Shown here: one piece after another, positions 1 through 6,995 of the stretch
Position numbering within the stretch: the stretch's first letter is position 1
Layout: each line of letters begins with the position of its first letter
Program-made: the position numbers and the translations under genes
DNA from: Saccharothrix sp.
Lineage (GTDB): Bacteria; Actinomycetota; Actinomycetes; Mycobacteriales; Pseudonocardiaceae
DNA: 64,000 nucleotides
Assembly (NCBI RefSeq): GCF_031180885.1
Contig: NZ_JAPSLK010000037.1
Coordinates: forward strand, 1-64,000
Direction of reading: 5' to 3'
The notes under the pieces: model-generated
Database searches by the model: none
What the model saw: only the letters and a program-made list of their open reading frames with translations
Told to the model about the DNA's origin: nothing

Positions 1-252
1 GCGAAAACGGGCCGCTGCGCGGCGAAAACGGGCCGCTGCGCGGCGAAAACGGGCCGCTGCGCGGCGAAAACGGGCCGCTGCGCGGCGAAAACGGGCCGCT
101 GCGCGGCGAAAACGGGCCGCTGCGCGGCGAAAACGGGCCGCTGCGCGGCGAAAACGGGCCGCTGCGCGGCGAAAACGGGCCGCTGCGCGGCGAAAACGGG
201 CCGCTGCGCGGCGAAAACGGGCCGCTGCGCGGCGAAAACGGGCCGCTGCGCG
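1..252. repeat. Tandem array, 12 perfect copies of a 21-bp unit
   Basis: Twelve identical head-to-tail 21-bp units run from the first base to 252, so the array probably continues beyond the left edge. Each unit contains the short hairpin GCCGC-TGC-GCGGC. Read on the minus strand, this hairpin is followed by CCGTTTT, so every unit looks like a small intrinsic terminator for the minus-strand gene ending at 254. The unit is 21 bases, so all six frames stay open through it. There are no spacers, which excludes a CRISPR array. Confidence 0.95.
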
Positions 253-257
253 GTTAG
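3..257 (+). CDS. Possible 3' end of a gene encoding heptapeptide repeats (partial)
   Basis: Plus-strand frame 3 reads the array as twelve repeats of Glu-Asn-Gly-Pro-Leu-Arg-Gly and then meets a TAG stop (255-257) immediately after the last unit. The stop is therefore flush with the repeat boundary and overlaps the TAA of the convergent gene by two bases. This would be the C-terminal tail of a protein whose start lies outside the window. No ribosome-binding site or non-repetitive part is visible, and the array may instead be non-coding. The frame choice rests only on the position of the stop. I know of no function for it. Confidence 0.25.
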   Translation, partial: ENGPLRGENGPLRGENGPLRGENGPLRGENGPLRGENGPLRGENGPLRGENGPLRGENGPLRGENGPLRGENGPLRGENGPLRG

Positions 258-706
258 CCGCCGGGGCACCTGTTGTCGCCGCCGCTGTGCTCCTGGCAGC
301 CGCCGGGGGTGTAGACCGTGGGCTCGGTGCGGGCGGTGTCGCGCGTCGAGTCGATTGCCATGCCGCCGGCGGTGAACAGCAGGACGCTGCCCAGCACGAG
401 CGCCGCCACCCGCCGCTTGAGGAGCACCGCCGCCGCCAGCCCCAGCAGCGGCACCCCGATCGCGGCGCGTTCGGCCCACGTCGACAGGAACTCGCGCCGG
501 TCCAGCTGGGCTTCGGTCGGCACACCCATGAACGGCACCGACATGGCCGCTCGGAACGCCAGGAGCGGGACAGTGAGCACCCACAGCATCCCCAGCACCA
601 GCCACAACGCCCACACCCAGTCCTGGCGCTTCTCCGACAAGTCGGTCACCTGATCCAGAGTCGGTGACGAGCGTCCGGAACCGGCAACGGTTGGGCAACA
701 GGTCAC
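254..706 (-). CDS. Small membrane protein, translationally coupled to the EF-hand gene
   Basis: A 150-residue protein of unknown function. Three hydrophobic segments are visible at about residues 31-52, 83-99 and 101-118. A polar N-terminus precedes them, and a short Gly/Cys-containing tail ends in NRCPGG. The start chosen is the GTG at 706, because it overlaps the stop of the upstream EF-hand gene as GTGA; no other start fits the coupling. The two genes form a two-gene minus-strand operon, so the protein may act at the membrane together with the calcium-binding partner (inference). Its TAA abuts the 21-bp array, whose minus-strand reading resembles repeated terminators. No family is recognised. 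Confidence 0.7.
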   Translation of the reverse strand: MTCCPTVAGSGRSSPTLDQVTDLSEKRQDWVWALWLVLGMLWVLTVPLLAFRAAMSVPFMGVPTEAQLDRREFLSTWAERAAIGVPLLGLAAAVLLKRRVAALVLGSVLLFTAGGMAIDSTRDTARTEPTVYTPGGCQEHSGGDNRCPGG

Positions 707-1245
707 TCACCGAGCAGGTGGGTGCCCTTCGCGGACTCGTCGGTCGCGGTGAACAGGCCGCGGGTCTGGGTGATGAACTCGGACAGTTCCAACAGGCCGT
801 CGCTGTCGACGTCCACCGACGCGAACGCGATCGCGGCCACCTGCGGGTCGGTGATGCCCGCGCCGCGGTAGAGCCGGGTGAACTCCTGCTCGTCCAGGCG
901 GCCGTCGCCGTCGCGGTCGGCGATGGCGAACGCGCGGGCGGCGGCGGTCTCCCACTTGGTCAGCAGTTCGCCGGTGGTCAGGCGGCCTGCCTCGTGGGCC
1001 TCGCGGAACTCCTCCTGGGTCACCTCGCCGTCGACGTCGACGTCCGCGCCCCGGATGTAGTCCCAGATCTCGCGGTACGCCTCGGTCAGGGCGGTGACCT
1101 CGGGGGACGCCCCGGCCAGCCGGAACTCCAGGCCGATGCCGCGGGCCTTCACCTCGAAGTCGCGCCAGGAGATGCGGCTGTCGTCGTCGGTGTCGAAGGC
1201 CGTGAACACGCGGAAGATGTTGTCCAGTCGCACCTGTTCCGACAT
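703..1245 (-). CDS. Four-EF-hand calcium-binding protein, calerythrin-like
   Basis: A cytosolic calcium-binding protein of 180 residues, close to the length of actinomycete calerythrin (about 177). Four EF-hand loops are visible: residues 18-29 (DTDDDSRISWRD), 68-79 (DVDVDGEVTQEE), 110-121 (DRDGDGRLDEQE) and 145-156 (DVDSDGLLELSE). Loops 2-4 are canonical, with Gly at position 6 and Glu at position 12. Loop 1 has Ser at position 6 and Asp at position 12, so it may bind weakly. The ATG at 1245 follows AGGAG at good spacing; an upstream extension of the frame has no coding character. It is divergent from the ABC exporter operon and overlaps the next membrane gene by four bases. Such proteins are thought to buffer or sense calcium. 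Confidence 0.9.
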   Translation of the reverse strand: MSEQVRLDNIFRVFTAFDTDDDSRISWRDFEVKARGIGLEFRLAGASPEVTALTEAYREIWDYIRGADVDVDGEVTQEEFREAHEAGRLTTGELLTKWETAAARAFAIADRDGDGRLDEQEFTRLYRGAGITDPQVAAIAFASVDVDSDGLLELSEFITQTRGLFTATDESAKGTHLLGE

Positions 1246-1356
1246 CGCCTGTCCTCTCCTGGGGCCGTCCGGAGGCGAGCGTAGAAGCGGTGTACCTGAT
1301 TGGGCATCGCGAGATCGGGTGCGGTCGTTCACCTGATCCGGTGTGGTGGAGCGGTG

Positions 1357-1376
1357 CATCAACCGATCGGTTGATG
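1357..1376. promoter_or_regulatory. Perfect 20-bp palindromic operator candidate
   Basis: CATCAACCGATCGGTTGATG is a perfect inverted repeat in the divergent region between the EF-hand gene and the ABC exporter operon, 57 bases before the ATG at 1433. Its size and symmetry resemble TetR-family operators that control exporters. No TetR gene is adjacent, so the regulator would act from elsewhere. Confidence 0.55.
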
Positions 1377-1432
1377 TCAGGTCTGGCCCGCTGAGCGATT
1401 CGCCCGAACGGGTGGCCCGCGAGGCTGGGCGC

Positions 1433-2338
1433 ATGGCAGTGATCGAGGTTGTCGACCTGGTCAAGAGGTACGGGTCGAAGGTTGCCGTCGACGGGGTGTC
1501 GTTCTCCGTCGACGAGGGGGAGATCTTCGGGGTCCTCGGGCCCAACGGGGCGGGCAAGACCACCACCGTCGAGTGCGTCGAGGGGTTGCGCGCGCCGGAC
1601 TCCGGCACCGTCCGGGTGTTCGGGTTCGACCCGCGCGCGGACCGGGACGAGGTCCGGCGGGTGCTGGGCGTGCAGCTCCAGGAGAGCGAGCTGCCCGAGC
1701 GGATCCGGGTGGGGGAGGTGATGGAGCTGTTCGCCTCCTTCTACGAGCGGCCCGCCGACTGGCGGGAACTGCTGGAGCTGCTGGGGATCGCGGACAAGGC
1801 CAAGGCCGAGTACCGGGCGTTGTCCGGCGGGCAGAAGCAGCGGGTGTCCATCGCGTTGGCGCTGGTCGGCAAGCCGCGGGTGGCGGTGTTGGACGAGCTG
1901 ACCACCGGACTGGACCCGCAGGCGCGCCGGGACACGTGGAGCCTGGTCGAGGGCGTGCGCGATTCCGGGGTGACGGTCGTGCTGGTCACCCACTTCATGG
2001 AGGAGGCCGAGCGGCTGTGCGACCGGCTCGCGCTGATCGACGCCGGGAAGGTCGTCGCGGTGGACAGCCCGGCCGGGCTGGTCGCGCGGCTGGGCGGTGA
2101 GCAGACCGTGCGGTTCCGGCCGACGTCCGCCCTGGACACCGCGTTGCTGGCGGCGCTGTCCGAGGTGACCGCGGTGGCGCAGCACGGGCCGCAGGTCGTG
2201 GTCACCGGCACCGGCAACCTGCTGCACGCCGTGACCTCCGTCCTGGCCCGCAACCACGTCGTCGCCGCCGACCTGCGCGTCGAGCAGGCCGGCCTGGACG
2301 ACGCCTTCATCCGACTCACCGGCCGGGAGCTGACGTGA
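1433..2338 (+). CDS. ABC exporter ATP-binding protein (DrrA/CcmA type)
   Basis: ATPase subunit of an ABC-2 type exporter, 301 residues. Walker A is GPNGAGKTT near residue 38, the signature is LSGGQKQR near residue 130, and the Walker B/D-loop region reads VAVLDELTTGLDP. Leu replaces the common Pro after DE, a tolerated variation. The C-terminal 80 residues match the extra domain of drug-type exporters. The ATG at 1433 gives the usual MAVIEVVDLVKRYG start; the frame is open upstream but that part looks non-coding. It overlaps the permease gene as ATGA and heads a four-gene operon with a histidine kinase and response regulator. The palindrome at 1357-1376 probably regulates it. The substrate is unknown. 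Confidence 0.92.
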   Translation: MAVIEVVDLVKRYGSKVAVDGVSFSVDEGEIFGVLGPNGAGKTTTVECVEGLRAPDSGTVRVFGFDPRADRDEVRRVLGVQLQESELPERIRVGEVMELFASFYERPADWRELLELLGIADKAKAEYRALSGGQKQRVSIALALVGKPRVAVLDELTTGLDPQARRDTWSLVEGVRDSGVTVVLVTHFMEEAERLCDRLALIDAGKVVAVDSPAGLVARLGGEQTVRFRPTSALDTALLAALSEVTAVAQHGPQVVVTGTGNLLHAVTSVLARNHVVAADLRVEQAGLDDAFIRLTGRELT

Positions 2339-3060
2339 CCAAGATCATCGCCATCGAGTGGAAGCTGTTCCTGCGCGAACCGGGGGCCGTCGCGTTCGGC
2401 GTGCTGTTCCCGACCGTGCTGATCCTCGTGCTGGGCGCGATCCCCGCGTTGCGCACGCCCGACCCGGCCTTCGGCGGCCTGCGGTTCGTGGACGGTTACG
2501 TGTCCACGCTGGTCGTGATCGCGCTGGCGTTCCTGTGCTTGAACAAGCTGCCGAGCACGGTCGCGACCTACCGCGAGAAGGGGATCTTGCGCCGGTACTC
2601 GACCACACCCGTCCACCCCGGCAAGCTGCTGGCCGCGCAACTGGTGGTGAACTCGATCGCGGCGGGGATCTCCGTCCTGCTGGTGATGGTGGTGTGCCGG
2701 CTCGTGTTCGACGTCGACCTGCCGCACCACCCGCTGGGCTTCGCCGCCGCGTGCCTGCTGGGCACCACCGCGCTGTCCGCGCTGGGCCTGCTCATCGCCG
2801 CCTGGTCGCCGACCGCCCGCGCCGCGAACGGCTGGGCCGCCGGGGTGTTCATGCTGGTGATGTTCTTCGGCGGCGCCTACCTGCCCCGGTTCCTGCTGCC
2901 GGAGGTGCTGGTGCGCATCGGCGAACACCTGCCGCCGGGGGTCGGCGCGCTCCAGGAGGCGTGGCTGGGCACCGCGCCGAGCCTGGTGCACCTGGGAATC
3001 CTGGCCCTGACGACGGTCGTGGCGGGTACCGTCGCGGCCAGGTCGTTCCGCTGGGAGTAG
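2335..3060 (+). CDS. ABC-2 type exporter permease
   Basis: Membrane subunit partnering the preceding ATPase, 241 residues with about six hydrophobic segments: residues 20-36, 55-68, 98-120, 135-158, 165-182 and 215-232. It has the ABC-2 layout, including the conserved TYREKGILRRYSTTPV amphipathic segment before the third helix, typical of DrrB-like permeases. The start ATG overlaps the ATPase stop by four bases. The histidine-kinase gene follows within nine bases. The exporter presumably works as a dimer of this subunit plus two ATPases. Neither the sequence nor the neighbours reveals the substrate; an antimicrobial or lipid-like compound sensed by the coupled two-component system is plausible (inference). 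Confidence 0.9.
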   Translation: MTKIIAIEWKLFLREPGAVAFGVLFPTVLILVLGAIPALRTPDPAFGGLRFVDGYVSTLVVIALAFLCLNKLPSTVATYREKGILRRYSTTPVHPGKLLAAQLVVNSIAAGISVLLVMVVCRLVFDVDLPHHPLGFAAACLLGTTALSALGLLIAAWSPTARAANGWAAGVFMLVMFFGGAYLPRFLLPEVLVRIGEHLPPGVGALQEAWLGTAPSLVHLGILALTTVVAGTVAARSFRWE

Positions 3061-3068
3061 GTGGGGGA

Positions 3069-4268
3069 GTGTCGGACAGCCTCGACGGGTGGGAGCGCCG
3101 GCTGAGCCGGGTCATCCAGGTCGTGCCGTACCTCGCGCTGGGGCTGCCCGCGCTGCTGTACGTGCTCACCGTGCCGGACACGGTGGCGGACAAGGCGATC
3201 ACGGTCGGCATCGTGGTCGGCGCGGCGCTGTGGATGGCGTGGTGGCACACGCTGCACCCGCAGTGGCGGGGACGCACGGGTCTGATGACCGTGTTCTTCG
3301 TCGGGGTGCTGGTGTTCTACGCCCTGCTCGGGTTGCGCGATCCGATCATGGGGTTCTACTCGTTCGCCGGGTACCTGTACGCGGCCGATGTGCTGCCGGG
3401 GCGGCGGATGGTCGTCGGTGTCCTGGTGAACGCGGTGCTCGCGACCATGGCCCTGTACGGCGGGCCGCCGCCGGCCGAACCGGTGGCGATCGTGGTGTTC
3501 GTGGTGGTGGCGTTGTTCTTCATGACGATCGCCTTGACGTTCACCATGCTGGGGCACATCACCACCGAGCAGTCCCGGCGGCGCAAGGAGATGGTCGCCG
3601 AACTGGCCGCGATGGTGGAGGAGAACGCGGGGCTGCACGCCCAGTTGCTGATCCAGGCGCGGGAGGCGGGCGTGCTGGACGAGCGGCAGCGGCTGGCGGG
3701 GGAGATCCACGACACGCTCGCGCAGGGGTTCACCGGGATCATCACCCAGTTGCAGGCGGTGGACACGCCTTCGCGGCACGTGGAGACCGCGCTGCGGCTG
3801 GCGCGGGAGAACCTGGCCGAGGCCCGCCGTTCCGTGCACGCCCTGCGCCCACCTGCTTTGGAGGACGCCAACCTGCCCGACGCCCTGGTCGAGGTCGCCG
3901 GGGGTTGGACGGACCAGACCGGTGTCCCGGCGTCGGTGGCCACGACGGGGGCGGCACGGCCGTTGCACCCGGAGGTGGAGGTGGCGCTGCTGCGGACCGC
4001 GCAGGAGGCACTGTCCAATGTGGCCAAGCACGCTCGGGCGTCGCGGGTGGGGCTCACCTTGTCCTACATGGAGGACGTGGTGACGCTGGACGTGCGGGAC
4101 GACGGGGCGGGGTTCGACACGTCTTGTGGTGGCAGTGGTTTCGGGTTGGTGGGGATGCGGCAGCGGGTGTCGCGGCTGGCGGGGTCGCTGGTGGTCGAGT
4201 CCGAGCCGGGTGGCGGCACGGCGGTGTCGGCTTCGGTGCCCGCGATCCCGGCGGAGGTCGTGCGGTGA
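3069..4268 (+). CDS. Sensor histidine kinase, NarL/DesK-type
   Basis: A 399-residue membrane sensor kinase. The N-terminal 175 residues contain about five transmembrane helices, with no large extracellular domain. A short coiled coil (residues 178-205) leads to the HisKA_3 motif LAGEIHDTLAQGFTG near residue 211, with the phosphoacceptor His in EIHD. The HATPase_c domain has NVAKHARA (N box) and VRDDGAGFD (G1). The GTG at 3069 lies just behind a G-rich ribosome site (TAGGTGGGGGA); a longer open frame upstream merely overlaps the permease. It phosphorylates the adjacent response regulator and probably controls the exporter in the same operon. The junction with the regulator carries a small tandem duplication, annotated separately. 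Confidence 0.9.
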   Translation: MSDSLDGWERRLSRVIQVVPYLALGLPALLYVLTVPDTVADKAITVGIVVGAALWMAWWHTLHPQWRGRTGLMTVFFVGVLVFYALLGLRDPIMGFYSFAGYLYAADVLPGRRMVVGVLVNAVLATMALYGGPPPAEPVAIVVFVVVALFFMTIALTFTMLGHITTEQSRRRKEMVAELAAMVEENAGLHAQLLIQAREAGVLDERQRLAGEIHDTLAQGFTGIITQLQAVDTPSRHVETALRLARENLAEARRSVHALRPPALEDANLPDALVEVAGGWTDQTGVPASVATTGAARPLHPEVEVALLRTAQEALSNVAKHARASRVGLTLSYMEDVVTLDVRDDGAGFDTSCGGSGFGLVGMRQRVSRLAGSLVVESEPGGGTAVSASVPAIPAEVVR

Positions 4269-4315
4269 TCCGGGGTCGTGCGGTGATCCGGGCGGAGGTC
4301 GTGCGGTGATCCGGG
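4251..4315. repeat. Three tandem copies of 19 bp at the kinase/regulator junction
   Basis: The sequence GGTCGTGCGGTGATCCGGG occurs at 4256-4274, 4274-4292 and 4297-4315, and a 24-bp segment is repeated at an offset of 41. The first copy contains the kinase stop TGA and the third contains the GTG start of the regulator. A single copy would give a GTGA overlap, so the duplication appears to have moved the two genes apart and changed their relative frame. Confidence 0.9.
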
Positions 4316-4929
4316 TGGTGATCGTGGACGACCACCCCGTGGTGCGGGACGGGTTGCGCGGGATGCTCGCGGCGGCCGGGGACGTCGAGGTGGTCGGCGA
4401 GGCGGCGGACGGGGCGGAGGCGGAGGCCGTGGTGCGGGCGGTCGTGCCGGACGTCGTGCTGATGGACCTGCGGATGCCGGGCATGGACGGGGTGACCGCG
4501 ATCGGTCGGCTGCGGGACGTGCCGGCGCGGGTGCTGGTGTTGACGACGTACGACACGGACAGCGACGTCCTGCCCGCGATCAAGGCCGGGGCGACCGGGT
4601 ACCTGCTCAAGGACACGCCTCGGGAGGAGCTGTTCCGGGCGGTGCGGTCGGCGGCGCGCGGGGAGGCGGTGTTGTCGCCGTCGGTGGCGACGCGGTTGGT
4701 CGGGCAGGTCCGGACGCCGGCGGCTGAGCCGTTGAGCGATCGCGAGGTCGAGGTGCTGGGCTTGATCGCGCGGGGGTGCACGAACCGGGAGGCGGCGGCG
4801 CGGCTGTTCATCAGCGAGGCGACGGTGAAGACGCACTTGGTGCACGTCTACGCGAAGCTGGGCGTCAACGACCGGGCGGCTGCGGTGGCGGTGGCGTACG
4901 AGCGGGGCGTGCTGACCGGGGACCGATAA
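4306..4929 (+). CDS. Response regulator, NarL/LuxR family
   Basis: A 207-residue regulator. The receiver domain has Asp8/Asp9 and phosphoacceptor Asp54 (VVLMDLRMPG), with the conserved Lys in LLKDTPREEL. The C-terminal LuxR-type helix-turn-helix reads LSDREVEVLGLIARGCTNRE, followed by ISEATVKTHL. The GTG at 4306 starts the receiver domain exactly (VIRVVIVDDHP); an upstream extension in frame is not conserved-looking. It is the partner of the kinase at 3069. The likely target is the exporter operon itself, possibly with the divergent EF-hand operon (inference). A strong hairpin follows directly after the stop. Confidence 0.93.
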   Translation: MIRVVIVDDHPVVRDGLRGMLAAAGDVEVVGEAADGAEAEAVVRAVVPDVVLMDLRMPGMDGVTAIGRLRDVPARVLVLTTYDTDSDVLPAIKAGATGYLLKDTPREELFRAVRSAARGEAVLSPSVATRLVGQVRTPAAEPLSDREVEVLGLIARGCTNREAAARLFISEATVKTHLVHVYAKLGVNDRAAAVAVAYERGVLTGDR

Positions 4930-4958
4930 CGGCCCGCTGCGGCCGGGCAGCGGGCCGT
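4929..4958. terminator. Bidirectional hairpin terminator
   Basis: A perfect 12-bp stem (4929-4940 with 4947-4958, core GGCCCGCTGC) with a six-base loop sits between the convergent response-regulator and lipoprotein genes. It begins on the last base of the regulator stop codon. There is no long T-run, as is usual for actinomycete terminators. Confidence 0.8.
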
Positions 4959-4966
4959 GGCGAGGG

Positions 4967-5614
4967 TCAGCCCAGCAGGGGTAGGACGGCGCGGCCGGCG
5001 GCTTGCAGGTCGTGGGCGGCGCGGCTGCGTTCCGGGGTGAAGATGGTGAGCACGGTCAGCAGGTCGGCCTTGCTCAGCAGCAGCGCGCACTGCACGAGCC
5101 TGGCCGAGTGGTAGCACACCGCGAACTGGGCGTCCGCGCCCAGCGGCGGGACGTCCAACTCCCCGACCGACGTGTACTCGACGTCGGCGCTGGTGAACGC
5201 GCCGCACTCCAGCGACTCGCGGGCCACTTGCACGGTCTGGGCCGCCGCCGAGATCTTCCCGTACGAGGTGGTGTACTGCATCAACGACGTGCGGGCGGGC
5301 TGGTCCAGCCAGTGGCTCGCGGTCCTGGTCGCGGACTGCCGGCCGTCGGTGTCCAGCCGCTCCGGGCAGGACACGATGCTGTACCACTCCTGCTCCTCGC
5401 CGCGCGACGAGGGGACGTACCCCAGCGGGCGGAGCATGTCGGCGGTGAGCTGTGCGGCCTTGATGCGCGGCTCGATGGTGTCCGGGTTCGGTGCTGTCGG
5501 TGTGGTGGACGTGGTCGTGGTGGTCGTGGTGGTGCTCGCCGGCGGTGCGGCGGCCGGTCTCGACGAGCAGCCGACCAGGACCAGCAGTGCGAGGACGATC
5601 CCCCCGAATCTCAT
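4967..5614 (-). CDS. Secreted lipoprotein of unknown function
   Basis: A 215-residue predicted lipoprotein. The signal peptide MRFGGIVLALLVLVGC ends in a lipobox (LVGC), with lipidation expected at Cys16. It is followed by a low-complexity Ala/Pro/Thr linker with eight consecutive Thr and then a compact domain of about 165 residues. Cys at SCPERL, ECGAF, AVCYH and VQCAL could form two disulfides. The overall pattern (lipobox, Thr-rich linker, two-disulfide domain) recalls PknH-type extracellular sensor domains and DUF3558 lipoproteins, but I cannot assign it. The ATG at 5614 gives the signal peptide directly. It shares the bidirectional hairpin with the convergent regulator. Confidence 0.8.
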   Translation of the reverse strand: MRFGGIVLALLVLVGCSSRPAAAPPASTTTTTTTTSTTPTAPNPDTIEPRIKAAQLTADMLRPLGYVPSSRGEEQEWYSIVSCPERLDTDGRQSATRTASHWLDQPARTSLMQYTTSYGKISAAAQTVQVARESLECGAFTSADVEYTSVGELDVPPLGADAQFAVCYHSARLVQCALLLSKADLLTVLTIFTPERSRAAHDLQAAGRAVLPLLG

Positions 5615-5639
5615 GGCACGGACTGTAGGAGACCGGTGA

Positions 5640-6014
5640 TCAGCGGGTTCGGTCGAGGTACGCGCGCCAGTCGCCGACGGCGGTGATGTCGGTCAGCTCG
5701 GGTGCGTCGAGGTACGCGTCGCGGAGGACGGTGGCCAGCGCGGCGCTGCCGTCGGCCAGTTCGATCACGGCGATCTCCAGTTCGGGCGGTTCGGCGGGGA
5801 GCAGGTGGTCGCGGAGCACGGTCAGCGGCAGGTCGTACAGCTCGCCGACGACGCTCCCGGTGCCCGACGCGTGCATCGCGGGGAACCGGTCGCCCACCGA
5901 GAAGTACCGGTACTTGGGCGCACTACGCGCGACACACAACAGGGGCGTGCCCTGGAGTTGGTGGTGCAGCGGGCCGCCACGCATCCCGCCGCCGTTGAGG
6001 AAGATCAGGGCCAT
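5640..6014 (-). CDS. Gamma-glutamylcyclotransferase-like / allophanate hydrolase C-terminal domain protein
   Basis: A 124-residue protein resembling the stand-alone C-terminal domain of allophanate hydrolase, which has a cyclotransferase-like fold. Matching features are FLNGGGMRGGPLHHQLQG near the N-terminus, TAP-like SAPKYRYFS, and the central GTGSVVGELYDLP. The ATG at 6014 has an excellent AAGGAGGA ribosome site. That site lies inside the 3' end of the xdhC frame, giving a 92-base overlap in a different frame. It is the last gene of the purine-catabolism operon, where a role with ureido or allophanate-type intermediates would make sense (inference). The catalytic activity of the isolated domain is uncertain. 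Confidence 0.75.
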   Translation of the reverse strand: MALIFLNGGGMRGGPLHHQLQGTPLLCVARSAPKYRYFSVGDRFPAMHASGTGSVVGELYDLPLTVLRDHLLPAEPPELEIAVIELADGSAALATVLRDAYLDAPELTDITAVGDWRAYLDRTR

Positions 6015-6981
6015 TCGGGTCCTCCTTGTGGATCGGGGTGTCGGTGGTGGTCAGGGGCAGCCCGCCGCCGCCGCGCCGGACCGCGATGATCTCGGCGGCG
6101 ATGGACACGGCCGTCTCCTCGGGCGTCCGCGCGCCCAGGTCCAGGCCGATGGGGGAGCGCAGCCGGGCCAGTTCCGCCTCGGTCACGCCCTCGGCGCGCA
6201 GCCGGGCCAGCCGGTCCACGTGGGTGCGCCGCGAACCCAGCGCGCCGACGAAGCCCACCGGCAGCCGCAGGGCTTCCTTCAGCAGCGGCACGTCGAACTT
6301 CGGGTCGTGGGTCAGCACGCACACCGCCGTGGACGAGTCGACCGGAGTTGTGGCGAGGTAGCGGTGCGGCCAGTCCACCACGACCTCGTCCGCCGCCGGA
6401 AACCTTTCGGGCGTGGCGAAAACCGGCCGTGCGTCGCACACGGTCACGTGGTAGCCGAGGAACTTGCCTTGCTGGGCCACGGCCGCCGCGTAGTCGATCG
6501 CGCCGAACACCAGCAACCTCGGTGCGGTGCCCCACGACTCGACCAGCTGACCGTCCACAACGGACGATCGGCTCACGGCGCAGGGCGGGAAGGACACCTT
6601 GCCGTCGCCGGTCTCCAACGACCGCGTCAGCACCACCGGACGTCCCTCAGAAGCAGCGCGCAGCGCCGAACGGATCTCCGGCGTCACGACCTGGACGAAC
6701 ACCTCCAGCTCACCGCCGCAGGTCAACCCGACGGCGAACGCGTCCTCCGCCGAGTACCCGAAGCGCGCGAGCCGCGGCGTGCCGGTCTCCAGCACGGACA
6801 GCGCCAGCTCGTACACCGCGCCCTCCACGCACCCGCCGGACACGCTGCCCACGACCCGCCCGTCCGGGTGGACCGCCAGCGCCGCGCCGACCTCACGGGG
6901 CGCGCTGCCCCGCACGGCCACCACGGACGCCACCGCGTACGGCCCGTCCCAGTCCGCCACGAGAGAAGCCAGCTCGCGCAC
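5923..6981 (-). CDS. XdhC-family molybdenum cofactor insertion/maturation protein
   Basis: A 352-residue XdhC/CoxI-family protein, which delivers sulfurated molybdenum cofactor to xanthine dehydrogenase. The N-terminal domain has the conserved SGGCVEG motif and GLTCGGELEVFVQ; the C-terminal Rossmann-like part has RLLVFGAIDYAAA and GFVGALGSRRTH. The usual GAGPVA glycine motif is altered to GAIDYA, so dinucleotide binding may be weakened. The GTG at 6981 follows AGAGGAGGA. The last 30 codons run into the following gene and look unlike the family, so the true stop may have been lost to a late frameshift. It belongs to the purine operon, 15 bases after the permease. Confidence 0.88.
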   Translation of the reverse strand: MRELASLVADWDGPYAVASVVAVRGSAPREVGAALAVHPDGRVVGSVSGGCVEGAVYELALSVLETGTPRLARFGYSAEDAFAVGLTCGGELEVFVQVVTPEIRSALRAASEGRPVVLTRSLETGDGKVSFPPCAVSRSSVVDGQLVESWGTAPRLLVFGAIDYAAAVAQQGKFLGYHVTVCDARPVFATPERFPAADEVVVDWPHRYLATTPVDSSTAVCVLTHDPKFDVPLLKEALRLPVGFVGALGSRRTHVDRLARLRAEGVTEAELARLRSPIGLDLGARTPEETAVSIAAEIIAVRRGGGGLPLTTTDTPIHKEDPNGPDLPQRRRDAWRPAAPPTPGHAPVVCRA

Positions 6982-6995
6982 TCCGGGTTCCTCCT

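Noticed and set aside
1-252. CRISPR-like direct repeats
   Set aside because: The 21-bp units are contiguous with no spacers and no cas genes are in the window.
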